A stretch of DNA of 64,000 nt from Sialis fuliginosa. Lineage: Eukaryota; Arthropoda; Insecta; Megaloptera; Sialidae. The stretch is taken from assembly GCA_961205875.1 (NCBI GenBank), contig OY540818.1:10824761-10888760 (forward strand), written 5' to 3'. This document shows, one piece after another, positions 59,640 to 64,000 of the stretch. A model generated the notes under the pieces. The model had not been told where the DNA came from. It worked only from the letters and a program-made list of their open reading frames with translations, and did no database searches. Made by a program: the position numbers and the translations under genes. Each line of letters begins with the position of its first letter. Within the stretch, counting starts at the first letter, position 1.

Positions 59640-62600
59640 TTATACAAGGAAGGAGTAAAAGTCACTTCGAGGGCGCTGAATAAAATAATATTGTGGGCGT
59701 TTATTTCATTTTTCACCGGGAGTGTAGCGACCTTTAGTTATGCCTCTGTATGAAGGCAGTGGTGAGCTGAAGTGGGCTCTACAAGCTCATTGTAAAAATA
59801 TTTTTATAGGATATTTTTATCTAAAAAATAAAGACAATATAAAAAAGTTTATTTATACTATATTTTTTAACAATATTGATAGTTGTTTGCATGAAATAAA
59901 AATATCTACCTATGTATATAATATTACATTTTTGTATAATTTTTCCTAATGCACTCCGTCGAAATCCAGGGACTTAAACTTTTGGATAGTGAGTCATATC
60001 AAATTCGGTTTAATAGTTTTTGTATCATTTTATTATAAAATATCAATTGTAAACTTTCCTGGATACAAGCCACAAGCATATCCTAATTTATTATCATACA
60101 GTTTAATCTTATTCTGTAATCTTATACTATCGAACAGTGAAAGCCACATTAAAATCGGTACAATTAAATATTGCCTAAAAAACGACATATGCTCAAAAAT
60201 TCCAAAATGTTTTAGTTGCACAGACTAAGTTTACAGATTTATATATTAGTATTGATTTATTAATTATATCTAATAACATTTATATTCAAACATAAATAGA
60301 ATTTCCCTAAACTTATAAAAGAATAATCTCAAAACAAAGTAAAATTAAAATAAAACTTTTTCATTCTTATCTGTAGGTACTGCGATTAAATTTCTGCATT
60401 TATCCCAACCCCAAAAACTTTATCTTCGGACGAGATTCAATTTCACGTGTTTTTATGAACAAAATAAACTCATAATTTTTAAATGTTTGATAGAATTTAA
60501 ACGCAAAAAGCTTCTAGCAAAAAAACCTGTAGTTGTGGGGTGTAGGTACTTACTCATTTATATTGTAAACTATATTTATTAACTTTTTCAATAATTCTAA
60601 GTTCGCTGTTTTCAAAGGCATCAAAGGTCACGTCTGTTTAATAGAAATATTTTGTTTTATTTTAATCTACACGTTTAATAGTTTTTATCATTTTTGTCTG
60701 TCTACCTTTTTGTTTGTTCTAACTTGACACAAATTCATTTTTGATGGGGATTTTGCTATTAAGAAACTTAAGAATTAATTTACGCTATAAAATTAGATGA
60801 AAACTCCAAAGGAAATATTTATTTTAATATAACTTAACCTACAATTTAATTTAATTATCTAATTAGATTAGGCACGTATTAAGACAATTTCCAATAGAAT
60901 TGTATAATATAATAATATGTTGTGATTGCGTTCATGGAGTCTACGTTTTTAGAATAGCCAGTTGTGCGGTTATTCACCAATATTGAAAAACACGCGGGCG
61001 AAGCCGCGAAAAATTTCCAATTTGTAATAAAACCATATACCTATAATGATAAAATGAAGTATCACAATACTTCCGTTTATCAAAAATTTACTAATTGTCA
61101 GATGGATACTTATACAAAAAAATGTAAATAAATAATGATTAATGATAATATTGCTCAAAATGATATATAATCCATTAATCAAACATTCCTTCCTCCACCA
61201 TTTATTGGCGGTATGTTTAATAAAACTAAGATGGTATACAATTTCAAAAATACCGGTTTTCATTTTTTTATTTTTTTTCAATTAAAAATCATTCTCGATG
61301 TTTCATTCATTAGTATACTCATTAAAATTTATACGTAACGGATAATATTGTTCTTCGAAAATCAACCAAACAAAATCAATTACCTCCAAAGTTTTTTAAA
61401 ACGAACAGGCAGGTATGCCAATCAAATGCTAATCGGTGGGGATAAATAACAATAACGAATATCAGTTAAAGGTGTGGAAACAAAATTGACAGGGCTGGAA
61501 AAGCACATTTTAATATTATATCGCTTTTCTTTAATTCTAATAGAATTAATTGGGTTATCTATTTTTTGTGAAGTATGTCAACATAAAAATAAAGATACAA
61601 ATTTTTACTAAAAAGCGTCAAATTATTTTTTAACACGAAATGAGAGACGTTACTAAAAAATTATATTTTTGTATATTATAAGCCCTCGAGCAAAGCCGGG
61701 CAATTCAGAAGTATTACATATATATGTACATGTTTTTTTTTTCTTTTAATATGTTTATAAAATGTAAATTACAGTAAGAAAAGAAATACAGTCTACTTTA
61801 TTTTAATTAACATAAAAAATAATAAATAAATAACTAAAATTTTAATCTGAATAGCACTTTTAATCATTCCATTGGAATTCATCGATGAAACACTGTAAAA
61901 TTATCTTAACTAAAACTAATGTACATATTATGTACTTCACATTAATTGAACAAAATATTTTTAATATAAAATTTCAAAAAAAAACTTCGAAGGAGAAAAA
62001 ACAATTTTTATTTGATTAATGAAACAAAAAAATCTGTCTACATATTGATGAAAGCATACCTATTAAAAACTGACATCCCCTACCGATATTTTTTTAAATT
62101 GACACAATGAAAACTCAACCCTGTCTAACTCCCCGTCCTACGTATTTAAAAAACAAATAAAGCAATCACCAACATTGTTGTGCTGTTGATTCATTGTTGT
62201 TAATTTGATCACAGAATTCATCATCATACATCGATAACTGGTCACATTTCGTTCACATTTAAAATTAATGTGACAGTTTCAATAAAGTAAATATGTGGCG
62301 TGATTGATGTTTTTTTATTGAAGCAAATGATTGGAATACTATTATTTTAATAGATGACAAGTATAAAAAATATAACACTTGAAATTAAATTGATTTACAT
62401 TTTTGCTGTGTAAAAATTACATACATCTATTGTCACCTAATTAGTTTGATTATTAATATTTTATTAATACTAACTCATATTATTGGAGCTCCTTCCGAAA
62501 TAAATCCATTGTGATAAATTTTTTAAATCTGAGGGGTTTTGACGGTACGAATCATGAATTTTACCGTCAAAAACCACGGCAACCACTGCTTTCTTAAATG

Positions 62601-62670
62601 AAATAGAGTATAGTCACGTAATATTTATTTTTTTCTATTAAATAGCGAGCCTTCTTTCTCACAAAAAATA
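59640..62670. other. AT-rich non-coding sequence with repeat scraps
   Basis: ACACGCGGGCGAAGCCGCG at 60990-61008 and AGCAAAGCCGGGCAATTCAG at 61690-61709 are tails of common insect dispersed repeats. ACCGTCAAAAACCACGGC at 62563-62580 and TTCTTAAATGAAATAGAGTA at 62592-62611 recall the end of the TA-flanked MITE at 52221. No gene supported; the 103-residue minus frame at 60970-61281 overlaps such a scrap. Confidence 0.4.
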
Positions 62671-62676
62671 CTCTTA

Positions 62677-63011
62677 TGTCCGGTATTACAAACGAGCTAG
62701 CAAAATTTGCTAACTTGCAAGCACTTCAAAATGAGGTTTCAAACATATCTGACAGTTCTCTTTAAGTTTCATGAAATATATGACAAATTTCGCGCACGCG
62801 TGATATGTAAACACCAACGTTATTAAAACAGTGGTGATATTATGAAAATTACTTTGTACGGTCAATTCGCCAACTTTGTTACAATTAGTTGAAGTATCAC
62901 TGCTCATAATTCCATAACTACCTAATTCATAGATACTAGTACAGAATTAATACACCATTTGAAAGTGCTTGCTAGCTAGCAAATTTGTTAGCTCCTTTAT
63001 AATACCGGACA
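62677..63011. mobile_element. PIF/Harbinger-like MITE (335 bp) with TTA target site
   Basis: Left end TGTCCGGTATTACAAACGAG and right end (opposite strand) TGTCCGGTATTATAAAGGAG are inverted. Homology continues for about 58 bp through GCTAGCAAAATTTGCTAACT and TGCAAGCACTT.CAAATG. TTA lies on both sides (62674-62676 and 63012-63014), as expected for the 3-bp TWA duplication of PIF/Harbinger. The minus frame at 62710-62907 is inside the element. Confidence 0.8.
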
Positions 63012-63019
63012 TTAATATG

Positions 63020-63588
63020 ACACAATTAAAACCATCCTTCATTGGCAGGTTTCAAATAAAATGTACTATACTTCCTACCATCTTCAAGTAATAGTTTCTT
63101 GTCAAATATCAACAGCTGGATAATTCATTTATCGTGAAATTTGTTCTTATAAAATATACGAAAAACTTTTTAAAAACAATCGTAATATCATTCTGCGCTA
63201 TCTTATTTAAAACATTTCTGGACTTTAACTTTCATTCTTTTTATTTGCATTTCCCGAAACTCGCACAGTCATCATAAAATAAAATAAATCTTAACATGAA
63301 GGGAAATGATACTTTAAAAAGTATTAAATAAGTTTAAAGAGTTTAATGGCAATAATAAACGACTACATTATTTATTATTACGGCCAGATTTACTCCTACG
63401 CAATTTTTGATATTTCTATAAAATTATTTTTTCTAAAATGAAATTTTTTTAGTGTTGGTCTTTCAAGCAAAAAAAGTCATGAAAGGAAAATATAAGAAGA
63501 AAATGAAGTGGAAAGCGGGACAAAGCGTATAAAAGCATGGCATTTGGTCACCTTATACATACCCTTAATACAATACGTAAGTAAACTT
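63020..63588. other. AT-rich non-coding sequence, nothing recognised
   Basis: No supported gene or repeat. Confidence 0.45.
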
Positions 63589-63596
63589 ATAATAAC

Positions 63597-63952
63597 CAGT
63601 AGCGTATTTACCATGGGGCCAAGGGGGCCATGGCCTAGGGCGGAAGGCTGAGTAGGGCGGCAGATTCTTTAGTTTCTTTTAGTTTAATACAGAATATTTA
63701 AAAAAATAGGAAGACAAAAAATTAGTAGTGCGACTAAAAAAAAAGGTCTTTTTGTTTAAAATTTTCAATTGACGTGATCAAAAAAAAAGGTTTTTAATTT
63801 ATATTTTGTTCTACATCACTTATAAAAACAGTTATCACTTTTCAGTTCATATAGTAATTCTGACTTCTATCAAAAATAAATTATATTTTCCCTTGGTAGA
63901 GGGGCGGCAATTTTTTTTGCCCAGGGCGGCACTTAACGTAAATACGCCACTG
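63597..63952. mobile_element. hAT MITE (356 bp) with exact 8-bp TSD
   Basis: Left end CAGTAGCGTATTTACCATGG and right end (opposite strand) CAGTGGCGTATTTACGTTAA are inverted over about 15 bp. Subterminal GGGGCCAAGGGGGCCATGGC and GGGCGGCA motifs occur at both ends. ATAATAAC flanks the element exactly on both sides (63589-63596 and 63953-63960). CAGNGGCGTA starts with an 8-bp TSD fit hAT. No coding capacity. Confidence 0.9.
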
Positions 63953-64000
63953 ATAATAACTAAACTCATGTAAGTATACACCAATTTAATTCCACCTTAT

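Overview
This is an AT-rich (roughly three quarters A+T by eye), intron-dominated stretch of an animal nuclear genome, almost certainly an insect. The only gene I recognise with confidence is the 5' part of an adipokinetic-hormone receptor (AKHR, a GnRH-receptor-superfamily GPCR) on the minus strand. There is no operon structure, no dense coding, and no rRNA or tRNA gene. The short open frames spread over the window are almost all chance frames or translations of repeats.

Layout. Coding exon 1 of the receptor (18244 down to 17981, ATG present, 88 codons) carries the N-terminus, TM1 and the first part of TM2. It is preceded by an apparent 5'UTR segment starting at about 18332 that holds two small upstream ORFs. 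A 15.3-kb phase-0 intron (17980-2709) follows. Coding exon 2 (2708-2560) carries the rest of TM2, ECL1 and TM3 up to the D of the DR(Y/W) motif and ends in a phase-2 donor. The remaining exons (TM4-TM7) are not visible in 1-2559 and should lie beyond the left edge. Everything right of 18332 is upstream of the known coding sequence: 5' introns, promoter region or intergenic DNA.

The rest of the window is mostly a graveyard of short non-autonomous transposons. Several have ends clear enough to define: a 1.85-kb Transib-like element with RSS-like CACTATGG ends and 5-bp target-site duplications (TSDs) (40125-41975) containing two minisatellites; a 1.5-kb hAT-type element with an exact 8-bp TSD (32048-33545) that was itself invaded by a 620-bp hairpin MITE; hAT MITEs with exact 8-bp TSDs at 57966-58258 and 63597-63952, plus a probable one at 14266-14451; a Tc1/mariner-like MITE at 52221-52620; a pair of related MITEs at 59310-59635 and 62677-63011, the second flanked by TTA; and several foldback elements (7471-7940, 35951-36421, 56150-56790).

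Penelope-like retroelement debris is also present: a GIY-YIG C-terminus with a hammerhead-ribozyme-like core (22080-22625), a second hammerhead-like core (11375-11414) and a second GIY-YIG scrap (53475-53564). Weaker candidates include a short plus-strand exon at 46859-46905, a 5S-rRNA-like GC-rich block next to the Transib insertion, and a GC-richer block near 51.7-51.9 kb that could be a promoter. All family calls are from reading the sequence; no database search was run.
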